From Halovivax asiaticus JCM 14624 (GTDB lineage: Archaea; Halobacteriota; Halobacteria; Halobacteriales; Natrialbaceae): a stretch of 64,000 nucleotides of DNA. A program made the position numbers and the translations under genes. The stretch spans positions 125,837 to 189,836 of the forward strand of contig NZ_AOIQ01000008.1 in assembly GCF_000337515.1 (NCBI RefSeq). Direction: 5' to 3'. The notes beneath the pieces were generated by a model. That model was not told the origin of the DNA and did no database searches. It saw nothing but the letters and a program-made list of their open reading frames with translations. How positions within the stretch are numbered: the first letter of the stretch is position 1; each line of letters opens with the position of its first letter. This document shows positions 18,174-26,230 of the stretch, one piece after another.

Positions 18174-19361
18174 TCAGAGGTAGCCTGCGTCGACGAGTCG
18201 CTCGACGCCCTCGCGGAGGCGCTCCTCGCTGGCGGCGTAGGAGAGGCGAGCATAGCCGGGTGCGCCGAAGGCGCTGCCGGGGACGGTCGCGACGTGGGCG
18301 TCTTCGAGTGCGCCCTCACACCACTCGGTATCCGGTGACTCCACAGGTAGCATCATGTAGAACGCACCGTCCGGCGTCGGCACGTCGACACCCGCGTCGG
18401 CGAACAGGTCGAGCAGGAGGTCGCGTCGCTGCTCGAATGCGTCGACCATCTCGTCGACGGCCGTCTCGGTGTGTTCGAGCGCCTCGACGCCGGCGTGCTG
18501 GACGAAGTTGGTGGCACAGGAGACCGAGTGGCTGTGGAGTTTGCCCGCCTGGTCGATGAGCTCCTCCGGCCCGGCGAAGTAGCCCAGCCGCCAGCCGGTC
18601 ATCGAGTAGGCCTTCGAGAAACCGTTGACCGTCACGGTGCGCTCGGCCATCCCGTCGAGCGAGCCGAGGCTGGTCGGGTCGGTGTCGTAGGTGATCTCGC
18701 CGTAGATCTCGTCGGCGACGACGGTGACGTCGTGCTCGACGGCGAGGTCGCGGACGCCCTCCAGCGCGGCGTCGGTGTAGACGGCGCCCGTCGGGTTCGA
18801 CGGGGAGTTGACGATCAGCAGCTCCGTCGAGTCGCTGATCACGTTCTCGAGGTCGGGAAGGGCCGGTTCGAGGCGGAAGTCGTACGGCGAGAGATCGACG
18901 CGGACGAGTGAGCCGCCGGCGAGTTTCACCATCGCCTCGTAGGAGACCCACGCGGGGTCGAGCAGGACGACCTCGTCGCCAGCGCGGGACGACGTCCCGC
19001 GAGCAGACGGGCCCTGCCCGTCAGCGCCGTCGATGAGCGTCTGGGTGATCTCGTACAGCGACTGCTTGGCACCGGGGGTGACGATCACGTTCTCGGGACC
19101 GTAATTCAACCCGTCAGCCTGCAGTTTGTCGGCGATCGCTTCGCGGAGTTCGGGAATTCCGTTCGAGGTGGTGTAGCCGGTGTGGCCGGCGTCCATGGCA
19201 TCCTGGCCAGCCTCGACGACGTTCTCGGGCGTGGGGAAGTCGGGTTCGCCGACGCTCAGGTCGACGACGTCGGCGCCCTCGGCCTCGAGTTCGGAGGCGA
19301 GCGCCGAGATGGCGAGCGTTGCGGACGGTTCGACTCTCGTGACGCGATCTGCGTAGTGCAT
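18174..19361 (-). CDS. aspC: PLP-dependent aminotransferase (aspartate type)
   Basis: 395-residue fold-type I aminotransferase. Visible: DLSVGEPDFPTP, the YTTSNGIPELREAIA substrate region, NSPSNPTGAVY, ADEIYGEITYD, and the PLP lysine in VNGFSKAYSMTGWRLGYFAG. It should move amino groups between aspartate or other amino acids and 2-oxoglutarate. The ATG at 19361 gives the usual family start (MHYADRV) and is preferred to the ATG two codons upstream. Odd point: an extra stretch of about 15 residues (ADGQGPSARGTSSRA) interrupts a normally short loop before GDEVVLLDPAW, encoded by two tandem DNA hairpins. The reading frame stays open. Confidence 0.92.
   Translation of the reverse strand: MHYADRVTRVEPSATLAISALASELEAEGADVVDLSVGEPDFPTPENVVEAGQDAMDAGHTGYTTSNGIPELREAIADKLQADGLNYGPENVIVTPGAKQSLYEITQTLIDGADGQGPSARGTSSRAGDEVVLLDPAWVSYEAMVKLAGGSLVRVDLSPYDFRLEPALPDLENVISDSTELLIVNSPSNPTGAVYTDAALEGVRDLAVEHDVTVVADEIYGEITYDTDPTSLGSLDGMAERTVTVNGFSKAYSMTGWRLGYFAGPEELIDQAGKLHSHSVSCATNFVQHAGVEALEHTETAVDEMVDAFEQRRDLLLDLFADAGVDVPTPDGAFYMMLPVESPDTEWCEGALEDAHVATVPGSAFGAPGYARLSYAASEERLREGVERLVDAGYL
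18983..19022. repeat. twin-hairpin insertion inside aspC
   Basis: Two perfect short hairpins in tandem: CGCGGGAC-GAC-GTCCCGCG (18983-19001) and GACGGGC-CCT-GCCCGTC (19006-19022), separated by 4 bp. Together they encode the extra loop residues of the aminotransferase on the minus strand. The design (7-8 bp stem, 3-nt loop, twice) looks like a small palindromic mobile or REP-like element that inserted in frame. Confidence 0.75.
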
Positions 19362-19396
19362 GGGCATAGAGCTGGTGTGGTGGTTTCGTTCGGCTG

Positions 19397-19807
19397 TCAG
19401 GGGTCGGGTAGTTCGGTGAGTAAGTCGAGTGCGCCGTCGACCGCTTTTTTGGCGTTCTCGACGCGTTCTCTGGCTTCGGCGGCGGACATCCCCGGTCCGG
19501 TGACGCCGAGCGTGACCGGCGTGTCCCGTTCGAGGCTCACGTCGGACAGGCGCTGGGCGGTGGCGTCCGTGATCACCTGATCGTGGTCCGTATCGCCGGT
19601 GATGACCGCCCCGATGACGGCGACCACGTCGATCTCGTCGCGACGCGCCAGCCGATCTGCCGCGAGGGGCGCGTCGTAGACGCCGGGCACCGAGACGGCC
19701 GAACCGACCGTGGCACCGGCGTCGTCCGCGGCCTCGCGGGCCGCCGCCTCCATCTCCTCGGTGATCGGCCGGTTGAACTGCGCGACCACCAGTCCGAGCG
19801 TGGGCAT
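19397..19807 (-). CDS. ribH: 6,7-dimethyl-8-ribityllumazine synthase
   Basis: 136-residue RibH, which condenses 5-amino-6-ribitylaminouracil with dihydroxybutanone phosphate in riboflavin synthesis. Features: VAQFNRPITEEMEAAA at the start, VPGVYDAPLAADRLA, AVIGAVITGDTDHDQVI with the catalytic His, and TLGVTGPGMSAAEARER. It lies 35 bp upstream of the aminotransferase on the same strand, so the two may be one transcript. The FAD-synthase gene is nearby, giving a loose flavin grouping. Confidence 0.93.
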   Translation of the reverse strand: MPTLGLVVAQFNRPITEEMEAAAREAADDAGATVGSAVSVPGVYDAPLAADRLARRDEIDVVAVIGAVITGDTDHDQVITDATAQRLSDVSLERDTPVTLGVTGPGMSAAEARERVENAKKAVDGALDLLTELPDP

Positions 19808-19905
19808 ACGCGAGGGGTCACGTGGACCGGTAAAAGAGGTACCGTTCTCGTTCGATCTCGTCGGTCACGATCGCCGTCGGCAGCCCCAGTTCGGCGTCGA
19901 CCGAA

Positions 19906-22644
19906 TCAAGCCGGGTTCTTACCCGCCCGTTTGCACTTCTCGTACTCGCGTTTTGCGCGTTCGTAGGCGTGTCGCTTCTTTTTCAGTTGCTTCTTGTTCA
20001 CCTTCCCTTTCTCGTATTTCTTTTCGTACTTCTCGTACTCACGTTTCGCGCGCTCGTATTCGCGCTTTTTCTTCTTGCACTTCTTTCCGTCGTCAGGCGC
20101 CTTCGTAAACTCCAGAATGTCACCGTAGACGACCGTATCTTCCACCTGGGCGACCGCCCGGAACTCGTAGGTCGTGCCGGTCTCGAGATTGGTGGCCGTC
20201 GCGCTGAACGGTCCGGTTTGGGTGAGGACCTGCTCGTCGGTAAACGTCCACACCTCAGTTCCCTCGACGCGATACAGGAAGTAGACGGTCACTTCCTCCG
20301 CACCCTCGAGTTCGAGCAGTTCGCCGTTGAGCGTCGCGGTCGAGCCGTTGACCTCGGTTGCTGGCTTCGTTTCGACCGCTAGATCTTCCGGCGCCAGCTT
20401 GGTGAACGAGAGGGTGGCCCCGAGGAAGCGGTCGCCGTTCGCGACCATGACGGCCCGAAATTCGTACGTGGAACCGAGTTCGAGGCCCTCGATTCCGGCG
20501 CTGAAGTCGCCGGGTTCGTCGAGCGTCTGAGACTCGGTGGTTATCCACTCGTCCGCGCCGAGTTCGCGCCACTCGAAGAAGACGTCGACCGTCTCGAAGT
20601 CGCCGAGGTCGATCAACTCACCGTTGAGTACCGCCGTCGAGCCGTTGATCTCCGTCGCCGGCTGTGTCTCGACGCTAGGAACGCCGGCTTCAGCTTTGGT
20701 GAACGAGACGATAGTTCCTTCCTCGCGCGCGCCATTAGCCACGACGACTGCCCGGAATTCGTACGTGCTTCCGGGCTCTAAGCCCGCGATCTCGGCGTCG
20801 AAGTCGCCGGGCGCGTCGAGCGTCTGGGTCTCGGTCGCGGTCCATTCGTCCGTGCCGAGCTCGCGCCACTCGAAGAAGACGTCAACCGCGTCGTAGTCGC
20901 CGAGGTCGATCAACTCACCGTTGAGTACCGCCGTCGAGCCGTTGACCTCCGTGGCCATCTGGGTTTCGACGATGGGTGCACCGGGTTCGGCTTTGGTGAA
21001 CTCGATGATGGCCCCTTCGTCGCGCGTGCCATCGGTCACCGCGACCGCCCGGAATTCGTACGTACTGCCGGGCTCTAGGCCCTCGATTCCGGCGCTGAAG
21101 TCGCCGGGCGCGTCGAGCGTCTGCGTGTCGGTGGCGATCCACTCGTCCGTGCCGAGGTCGCGCCACTCGAAGAAGACGTCGACTGTGTCGTAGTCGCCGA
21201 GATCGAGCAGTTCGCCGTTCAGCGTCGCCGTCGAGCCGTTGACTTCTGTCGCCGGCGACGTAATGACCTGCGGGACGCCCGGCACCGTCTTGATGATCCG
21301 AAGCGTGGCCCCTTCGACCCGTTCGCCGTTCGCCAGCCCGACCGCCCGGAACTCGTACGTGTTGCCGGGTTCGAGGCCCTCGATTCCGGCGCTGAAGTCG
21401 CCGGGCGCGTCGAGCGTCTGCGTGTCGGTGGCGATCCACTCGTCCGTGCCGAGCTCGCGCCACTCGAAGAAGACATCGACCGTGTCGAAGTCCCCGAGAT
21501 CGGTCAACTCACCGTTGAGCGTCGCGGTCGAGCCGTTGACCTCCGTCGCCGGCGTCGTTACGACGTCGGGGATGGCTGCATCGCAACTAATGTCGAGCGT
21601 GGTGATATCGAGACCGATCGCGATATTGTCGGTCTCGAGCGAGTACGTTCCGTCCGCGAGCGCCCCCCACGTTGCCGACCCGCCGGCGGGAACCTCCATC
21701 GTCTCCTCGTACGCATCGGGACCAGTGACGGTCACCATCACCGAGACGTCGTTGGGGTTCGTTACCGTGATCTCCCCGTCCTCGTCGACGCAGGCCGCGT
21801 CCACTTGCAGGTCCACGAGATCGCAGTCGCATCCGGTAACCGTCGCCATCTGCAGATTGACGGCGGTCTGGGCGTACAAACAGCCGTCCACCGTCGCGTT
21901 GGTGAGCACGTTGATCGCCGTCTGGGCCAGGACGATCCCTGCGAAGTCCGCGTCCGTTCCGATCTCGACGCCGGGACCGCCGGCGACCACCCAGACGATG
22001 TTTTCGGGCTGCGCGCCCCCTTCCAGATTGATAGTCACCCCGCTCGCCACGCTGAGGCCGCCCGCGACCTGGAAGATCCAGGTGTCGTCTGGACCCCCGT
22101 CGAGGGTGATATCTCCGTCGATCGAGAGGCCGGTATCCCATTTGTACACGCCCGGAGTCAGTGTTTCTCCGTCAAGATTGCCGCCGCCTAAATTTGTAAA
22201 GTCCGGCGGGACGCGTCCGTACGCGTCGGTGAACGCGGATTCCATATCGCTTACGGCCGTAGTCAATCTGGACGGGGTCGGCTCCGAGTAATCGGCCGCG
22301 TACACCCGTCCGTCCACCTGCGTCGACGTCGAGTAGGCGCCAGTGGTTGAATCCAGCGTCAGATCGAATCCAGTGATGGCGGTCGACGCGATCGGACTGA
22401 CGCCGATATCCCCCGCGACGTCGGAATTGGGGACGCTGTCTATCCCCGATTTGGCCAGGATCGAAAAATCACAGGCTGTCCCGAGATCCACCGGTGCCGG
22501 GCCGTCTTGTTGGATCTGGACCTGGTTCGCGGGCGGGCCGCCTGTATCGCTTCCTTCCTGAGCGGCACCCAGACTACCGGCGAGACCAGCAGTGAGCAGC
22601 CCACTCGATATGACCACACGTCTTCTGGAGGGGGTGAGACCCAT
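19906..22644 (-). CDS. Tat-exported DUF3494 (ice-binding-like) surface protein with five repeats and a Lys-rich tail
   Basis: 912 residues. Residues 5-30 are a Tat signal (PSRRRVVISSGLLTAGLAGS). Residues about 50-275 form a DUF3494 beta-solenoid of the ice-binding/adhesin type (FSILAKSGIDSVPNSDVAGD; LTPGVYKWDTGLSIDGDITL; NIVWVVAGGPGVEIGTDADF). A short beta domain with two Cys follows (275-359). Residues 360-853 are five near-identical 99-residue fibronectin-like repeats, each with ATEVNGSTATLNGEL and DVFFEWRELGTDEW. The last 59 residues are extremely basic with two YERAKREYEK units. No PGF-CTERM or other membrane anchor is seen. Likely a cell-surface or matrix adhesin; the DUF3494 fold does not by itself prove ice binding. 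A TATA-like site 24 bp upstream fixes the ATG at 22644. Confidence 0.85.
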   Translation of the reverse strand: MGLTPSRRRVVISSGLLTAGLAGSLGAAQEGSDTGGPPANQVQIQQDGPAPVDLGTACDFSILAKSGIDSVPNSDVAGDIGVSPIASTAITGFDLTLDSTTGAYSTSTQVDGRVYAADYSEPTPSRLTTAVSDMESAFTDAYGRVPPDFTNLGGGNLDGETLTPGVYKWDTGLSIDGDITLDGGPDDTWIFQVAGGLSVASGVTINLEGGAQPENIVWVVAGGPGVEIGTDADFAGIVLAQTAINVLTNATVDGCLYAQTAVNLQMATVTGCDCDLVDLQVDAACVDEDGEITVTNPNDVSVMVTVTGPDAYEETMEVPAGGSATWGALADGTYSLETDNIAIGLDITTLDISCDAAIPDVVTTPATEVNGSTATLNGELTDLGDFDTVDVFFEWRELGTDEWIATDTQTLDAPGDFSAGIEGLEPGNTYEFRAVGLANGERVEGATLRIIKTVPGVPQVITSPATEVNGSTATLNGELLDLGDYDTVDVFFEWRDLGTDEWIATDTQTLDAPGDFSAGIEGLEPGSTYEFRAVAVTDGTRDEGAIIEFTKAEPGAPIVETQMATEVNGSTAVLNGELIDLGDYDAVDVFFEWRELGTDEWTATETQTLDAPGDFDAEIAGLEPGSTYEFRAVVVANGAREEGTIVSFTKAEAGVPSVETQPATEINGSTAVLNGELIDLGDFETVDVFFEWRELGADEWITTESQTLDEPGDFSAGIEGLELGSTYEFRAVMVANGDRFLGATLSFTKLAPEDLAVETKPATEVNGSTATLNGELLELEGAEEVTVYFLYRVEGTEVWTFTDEQVLTQTGPFSATATNLETGTTYEFRAVAQVEDTVVYGDILEFTKAPDDGKKCKKKKREYERAKREYEKYEKKYEKGKVNKKQLKKKRHAYERAKREYEKCKRAGKNPA
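19909..20085 (-). other. AAG-rich segment encoding the basic C-terminal tail
   Basis: This part of the DUF3494 gene encodes 59 residues with about 40 percent Lys or Arg, including the twice-repeated YERAKREYEK. Base composition is AT-richer than the rest of the gene and of the window. In a proteome where secreted proteins are acidic, this stands out. Confidence 0.85.
20086..21567 (-). repeat. five tandem 297-bp coding repeats
   Basis: Five 99-codon units in the DUF3494 gene. The phrase GAGCCGTTGA recurs at 297-bp steps (near 20344, 20641, 20938, 21235, 21532). Units 1-4 are very similar, and some blocks of more than 60 bp are identical between units, so recent duplication or gene conversion is likely. 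Unit 5 (nearest the C-terminus) is the most diverged. Confidence 0.9.
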
Positions 22645-23047
22645 ATCCGATGGCCACTGGTGCGTTATATTGTTAATGCCGAGTTGGCCCGATTGCACTT
22701 CATCATCGGTTTTCTAGCTATTTTTCGAATTTGTTCACTCCGTACATTCACCCGCTCGCGGCAATCAAACGGAGTCCGTAGTACGTGGTGATACAGCGTT
22801 ACGTGGATATTTCGCTGCGAGTAGTTCACTGACACATCGGGACGGGAGAGCGTCGAAACAGACGGCACGGGAGAGTCAGACGGACGATTCGGGAGGCTGT
22901 TTGAACACACGTACCACTCGTCCATCGTTCCGTACACGCCGTGCGACGCGTGGCAAGCGGTGAGAGCCGTGGGACGGTCGCCACGGGACCGTCCCGGTCC
23001 AAACCGAGTGAGAATTCTTAAGCGCCGACCGCCGAAACGGCCACCCA
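22645..23047. promoter_or_regulatory. divergent promoter region, DUF3494 gene and purK
   Basis: No gene is supported here. The left end has GTTATATTGTTAA (22664-22676), a TATA-like site for the leftward DUF3494 gene. The right end has TTCTTAAG (23015-23022), a TATA-like site about 29 bp before purK. The middle, around 22690-22800, is AT-richer than its surroundings and has an inverted pair ACTCCGT/ACGGAGT (22737-22743 and 22769-22775). Confidence 0.6.
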
Positions 23048-24256
23048 ATGACGACGTTACGGACGCCAGGACCCACGCTCGGGGTCGTCGGTGGGGGACA
23101 GCTCGGACGGATGCTCGGCGAGGCGGCGGCACCGCTCGGCGTCGAGCTGGTCGTGCTCGATCCGACGCCCGACTGCCCGGCCGCTCCCGTCGCCCGGGAC
23201 CAGCTAATCGCCGATTTCGACGACGAGGAGGCCATCCACCAGCTCGCCGAGCGGTCGGACGTCCTCACGTTCGAGATCGAACTGGCCGATCAGGACGCGC
23301 TGGAACGGGTGAGCGCCGAGACGGGCGTGCCGATCCATCCGAAGCCGTCCACACTGCGAACGATTCACGACAAACTCGTCCAGAAACGCGAACTCGAGGA
23401 CGCGGGGGTCCCCGTCCCACCGTTCCGTGCGGTCGAGGACGCCGACGACATTCGCGACGCCATCGACGACTACGGCGCGCCGGTCATGCTGAAGGCCCGC
23501 ACCGGCGGCTACGACGGCCGCGGCAACGTCCCCGTCGAGTCGAAAGCCGACGCCGAGGACGCGCTGGACGCCGTCGCCGGTCCCGCCATGGTCGAGTCGT
23601 TCGTCGACTACGAGCGCGAGGTGAGCGTCATCGCCGTGAAGGGTGCGACCGACGACGCGACCGGTGAAACCGACGACGGTGCGAGCGGATCCGGCGCAAC
23701 CGAGGTGGCGACCTTCCCCGTTGGCGAGAACGTCCATCGCGAGGAGATCCTCCGCGAGACGATCGTCCCGACGCGCTCGAGCGACGCGGCACGGGAGCGG
23801 GCTCGGGAGGTCGCGCTAGACGTGCTCGACGTGATGGACGGTCGTGGCGTCTACGGGATCGAGTTCTTCGAGACCAGAGACGGTGAAATCCTGCTCAACG
23901 AGATCGCCCCGCGCCCGCACAACTCCGGGCACTGGACCATCGAGGGCGCCGAGACGTCGCAGTTCGAACAGCACGTTCGCGCCGTGCTGGGATGGGCGCT
24001 GGGCTCCACGACGCTGCGATCCCCGACCGTGATGGCCAACCTGCTCGGCGACGTCGAAGAGGACACGCCCGCCGCGCTCGCGAACGTCGACCGCATCCAC
24101 GAGGCCGACGGCGCCCACCTCCACTGGTACGGGAAGGCCGAGGCGCGGCCGCTCCGGAAGATGGGACACGTGACGGTGACCGGGACCGACGGCGACGACA
24201 TCGAAACGCTGCTCTCGCGCGCGACCGAGCTTCGGCAGGACGTGACGTTCGCGTAA
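23048..24256 (+). CDS. purK: 5-(carboxyamino)imidazole ribonucleotide synthase
   Basis: 402-residue ATP-grasp enzyme that makes N5-CAIR from AIR, bicarbonate and ATP in purine synthesis. Motifs: LGVVGGGQLGRMLGEAAAPL at the N-terminus, MLKARTGGYDGRGN (ATP-binding loop), and EIAPRPHNSGHWTIEGAETS, with the FEQHVRAVLGW segment typical of PurK. An acidic insert (about residues 202-220, DATGETDDGASGSG) is the haloarchaeal addition. It is followed 83 bp later by purE, its pathway partner. Confidence 0.95.
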   Translation: MTTLRTPGPTLGVVGGGQLGRMLGEAAAPLGVELVVLDPTPDCPAAPVARDQLIADFDDEEAIHQLAERSDVLTFEIELADQDALERVSAETGVPIHPKPSTLRTIHDKLVQKRELEDAGVPVPPFRAVEDADDIRDAIDDYGAPVMLKARTGGYDGRGNVPVESKADAEDALDAVAGPAMVESFVDYEREVSVIAVKGATDDATGETDDGASGSGATEVATFPVGENVHREEILRETIVPTRSSDAARERAREVALDVLDVMDGRGVYGIEFFETRDGEILLNEIAPRPHNSGHWTIEGAETSQFEQHVRAVLGWALGSTTLRSPTVMANLLGDVEEDTPAALANVDRIHEADGAHLHWYGKAEARPLRKMGHVTVTGTDGDDIETLLSRATELRQDVTFA

Positions 24257-24339
24257 TCGGTCGCTGCTCTCTTTCACCGTACAGCGGTCCCAGCGCGGAA
24301 CCCGTACCTTTCATTGCCCGTGCCTGCAGATTCGCTCGT

Positions 24340-24984
24340 ATGAGCGAAACGGCCGTCTCCGAATTGATCGATCGGCTCAACGACGAGGCCACGCAGGATC
24401 GTCCGGCCGCCGAAACGCCCGACGTGGGGATCGTCATGGGGAGCGACTCCGACCTCGAGACCATGATGACCGGGGGTCGCCGCCGCGGCGCCTACGACGC
24501 GTTCGTCGACGAGCTCGGGTTCGACGAGCAGACGGATTTCGAAGCGCCACCGGCGGAGCGCTTTACCTTCGAAACGTACGTCACCTCGGCCCACCGCACG
24601 CCCGACCTGATGACGGCGTACGCCGAGACGGCCGAGGACAGGGGCCTCGACGTCATCATCGCGGGCGCAGGTGGCAAGTCGGCTGACCTGCCTAACATGA
24701 CCGCCTCGATCGCCTACCCGCTGCCGGTGATCGGGGTCCCCGTCCAGGAGAAGTCCGTCGACAGCGTCATCGGCATGCCGACGGGGGCGCCGTTGGTCGC
24801 CGTCGACGCCGGCAAGTCGTTCAACGCCGCGCTCTCTGCGGCACAGATTCTCGCTCGCCAGCACGACGAGATCCGCGACCGACTGGTGGCGTACCACGAC
24901 GAGCTCCGCTCGGGGGTAGGAACCGTCTCCCGCGACCTCCACGACCGCGGCACCGAGGCGTTCGCCGCCGATCGCGAGGAGTAG
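24340..24984 (+). CDS. purE: N5-CAIR mutase
   Basis: 214-residue PurE, which turns N5-CAIR into CAIR. Class motifs: VGIVMGSDSDLETM, TSAHRTPDLM (substrate-binding SAHRTP), IAGAGGKSADLPNMTAS and PVIGVPVQ. Between GSDSDLETM and SAHRTP there is an extra stretch of about 25 residues (GRRRGAYDAFVDELGF...) and the C-terminus is extended. The insert is probably a haloarchaeal loop. The ATG at 24340 is the natural start; in-frame upstream sequence is the shadow of purK. Confidence 0.94.
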   Translation: MSETAVSELIDRLNDEATQDRPAAETPDVGIVMGSDSDLETMMTGGRRRGAYDAFVDELGFDEQTDFEAPPAERFTFETYVTSAHRTPDLMTAYAETAEDRGLDVIIAGAGGKSADLPNMTASIAYPLPVIGVPVQEKSVDSVIGMPTGAPLVAVDAGKSFNAALSAAQILARQHDEIRDRLVAYHDELRSGVGTVSRDLHDRGTEAFAADREE

Positions 24985-25083
24985 GCCCCACGATCGCGGC
25001 GTCAGCCCGTCCCGCCGATGGGATCGACGGAGCGTACCGAACGGACCGAATCGGGCGCGCACGCCCGTCTGAGGCTTTGAGAA

Positions 25084-25104
25084 TTCTTAAATAGGGTTAT
25101 ACCC
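25084..25104 (+). promoter_or_regulatory. promoter of the complex I operon with small palindrome
   Basis: TTCTTAAATA (25084-25093) is a good haloarchaeal TATA box about 30 bp before the nuoA ATG. Immediately after it lies GGGT-TAT-ACCC (25094-25104), a perfect small inverted repeat placed where a regulator could block the transcription start. The palindrome's role is unproven. Confidence 0.6.
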
Positions 25105-25118
25105 AAGCCAAACGCGAG

Positions 25119-25532
25119 ATGAGTACCGCGTGGATAGCGATTAGTGCGATGGCCCTCATCGGGGTCGGCTTGCCGATCGGCATGATCACGTTGTCGAGCC
25201 TGCTCCGGCCGAGCGTCCCCGAAGACGGCAAACGCCAGACCTACGAGAGCGGGGAGATCCCGACCGGCGGAACGCGGTTCCGCTTCAACGTCCAGTACTA
25301 CATGGTTGCTCTTTTGTTCGTTATTTTCGACGTTGAAACCGCGTTCATCTTCCCCTGGGTCGTCACCTACCGTGACGCCCTCGAAGGCGGGCCGTCGGTG
25401 GTCGCCGTGCTGGCCCCGATGCTCGCGTTCCTCGGCATTCTCATCGTCGGGCTGGTCTGGGCCTGGCGCAACGGTGCCGTCAGCTGGGCGCGTAGTGAGA
25501 CAACCGACTGGCGATCGACACAGAATCAATGA
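25119..25532 (+). CDS. nuoA: NADH-quinone oxidoreductase-type complex I subunit A
   Basis: 137 residues with three membrane helices. It has the subunit A hallmarks QTYESGEIPTGGTRFRFNVQ and FVIFDVETAFIFPWVVTYRD. First gene of an 11-gene operon (A, B, CD, H, I, J1, J2, K, L, M, N). Genes overlap by 4 bp or less throughout. As in other haloarchaea, the NADH-input module NuoEFG is not present in this operon, so the electron donor is not NADH through the bacterial route. Confidence 0.95.
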   Translation: MSTAWIAISAMALIGVGLPIGMITLSSLLRPSVPEDGKRQTYESGEIPTGGTRFRFNVQYYMVALLFVIFDVETAFIFPWVVTYRDALEGGPSVVAVLAPMLAFLGILIVGLVWAWRNGAVSWARSETTDWRSTQNQ

Positions 25533-26230
25533 GTTCACACGACACCTACGACACGACAGGGCCGCGGGACGTCGCGTCGAAGACACAGCAGGCCCGAATG
25601 GGAGACGTCGACGACCGGTTCAACTCTCGACTTCGGGAGCTGTTCGGGTCGACACCCTTCATCCTCACGAAGTTCGACGCCTTCCTGAACTGGGCGCGCA
25701 GTGCCTCGATGTTCGTCCTCCAGTTCGGTATCGCCTGCTGTTCGATCGAGATGATGGGGACGTACATGCCGGGCCACGACCTGGACCGCTTCGGGACCGG
25801 CGTTCCCCGCGCCTCGCCCAGACAGGCGGACCTGCTGATCGTCCCCGGGACGATCGTCTCGAAGTTCGGCCCGCGGATGAAACGCCTCTACGACCAGATG
25901 CCCGAGCCCAAGTTCGTCGTCGGGATGGGCTCGTGTACGATCTCCGGCGGCCCCTTCCAGGAAGGCTACAACGTGGTGAAAGGCGCCGAGGAGATCATCC
26001 CGGTGGACATCCACGTCCCCGGCTGCCCGCCACGACCGGAAGCGCTGATCTACGGCATCCGCAAGCTACAGGATCGCGTCCAGCACGGCGAATCCGCCCC
26101 GGTCACCGTCAAACCCTACGAGCTAGAGGAGTTCGGCGACCTCGATCGCGACGAGGTCGTCCGCGAGCTCGCGAACGATATCGACGAGGAGACCCTCGTC
26201 ATGCGATACAACTGGGGTGACTCACCGTGA
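25529..26230 (+). CDS. nuoB: complex I subunit B
   Basis: 233 residues. The ligands for the N2 [4Fe-4S] cluster are all visible: the tandem Cys in GIACCSIEMMGTYM, Cys in GMGSCTISGGPFQ, and Cys in VPGCPPRPEALIYG. The N-terminal 55 residues are a polar extension. Overlaps nuoA by 4 bp. Confidence 0.97.
   Translation: MSSHDTYDTTGPRDVASKTQQARMGDVDDRFNSRLRELFGSTPFILTKFDAFLNWARSASMFVLQFGIACCSIEMMGTYMPGHDLDRFGTGVPRASPRQADLLIVPGTIVSKFGPRMKRLYDQMPEPKFVVGMGSCTISGGPFQEGYNVVKGAEEIIPVDIHVPGCPPRPEALIYGIRKLQDRVQHGESAPVTVKPYELEEFGDLDRDEVVRELANDIDEETLVMRYNWGDSP

Noticed and set aside
20086-21567. CRISPR-like array because of regular repetition
   Set aside because: The 297-bp periodicity is in coding sequence and gives protein repeats; no short direct repeats with unique spacers.
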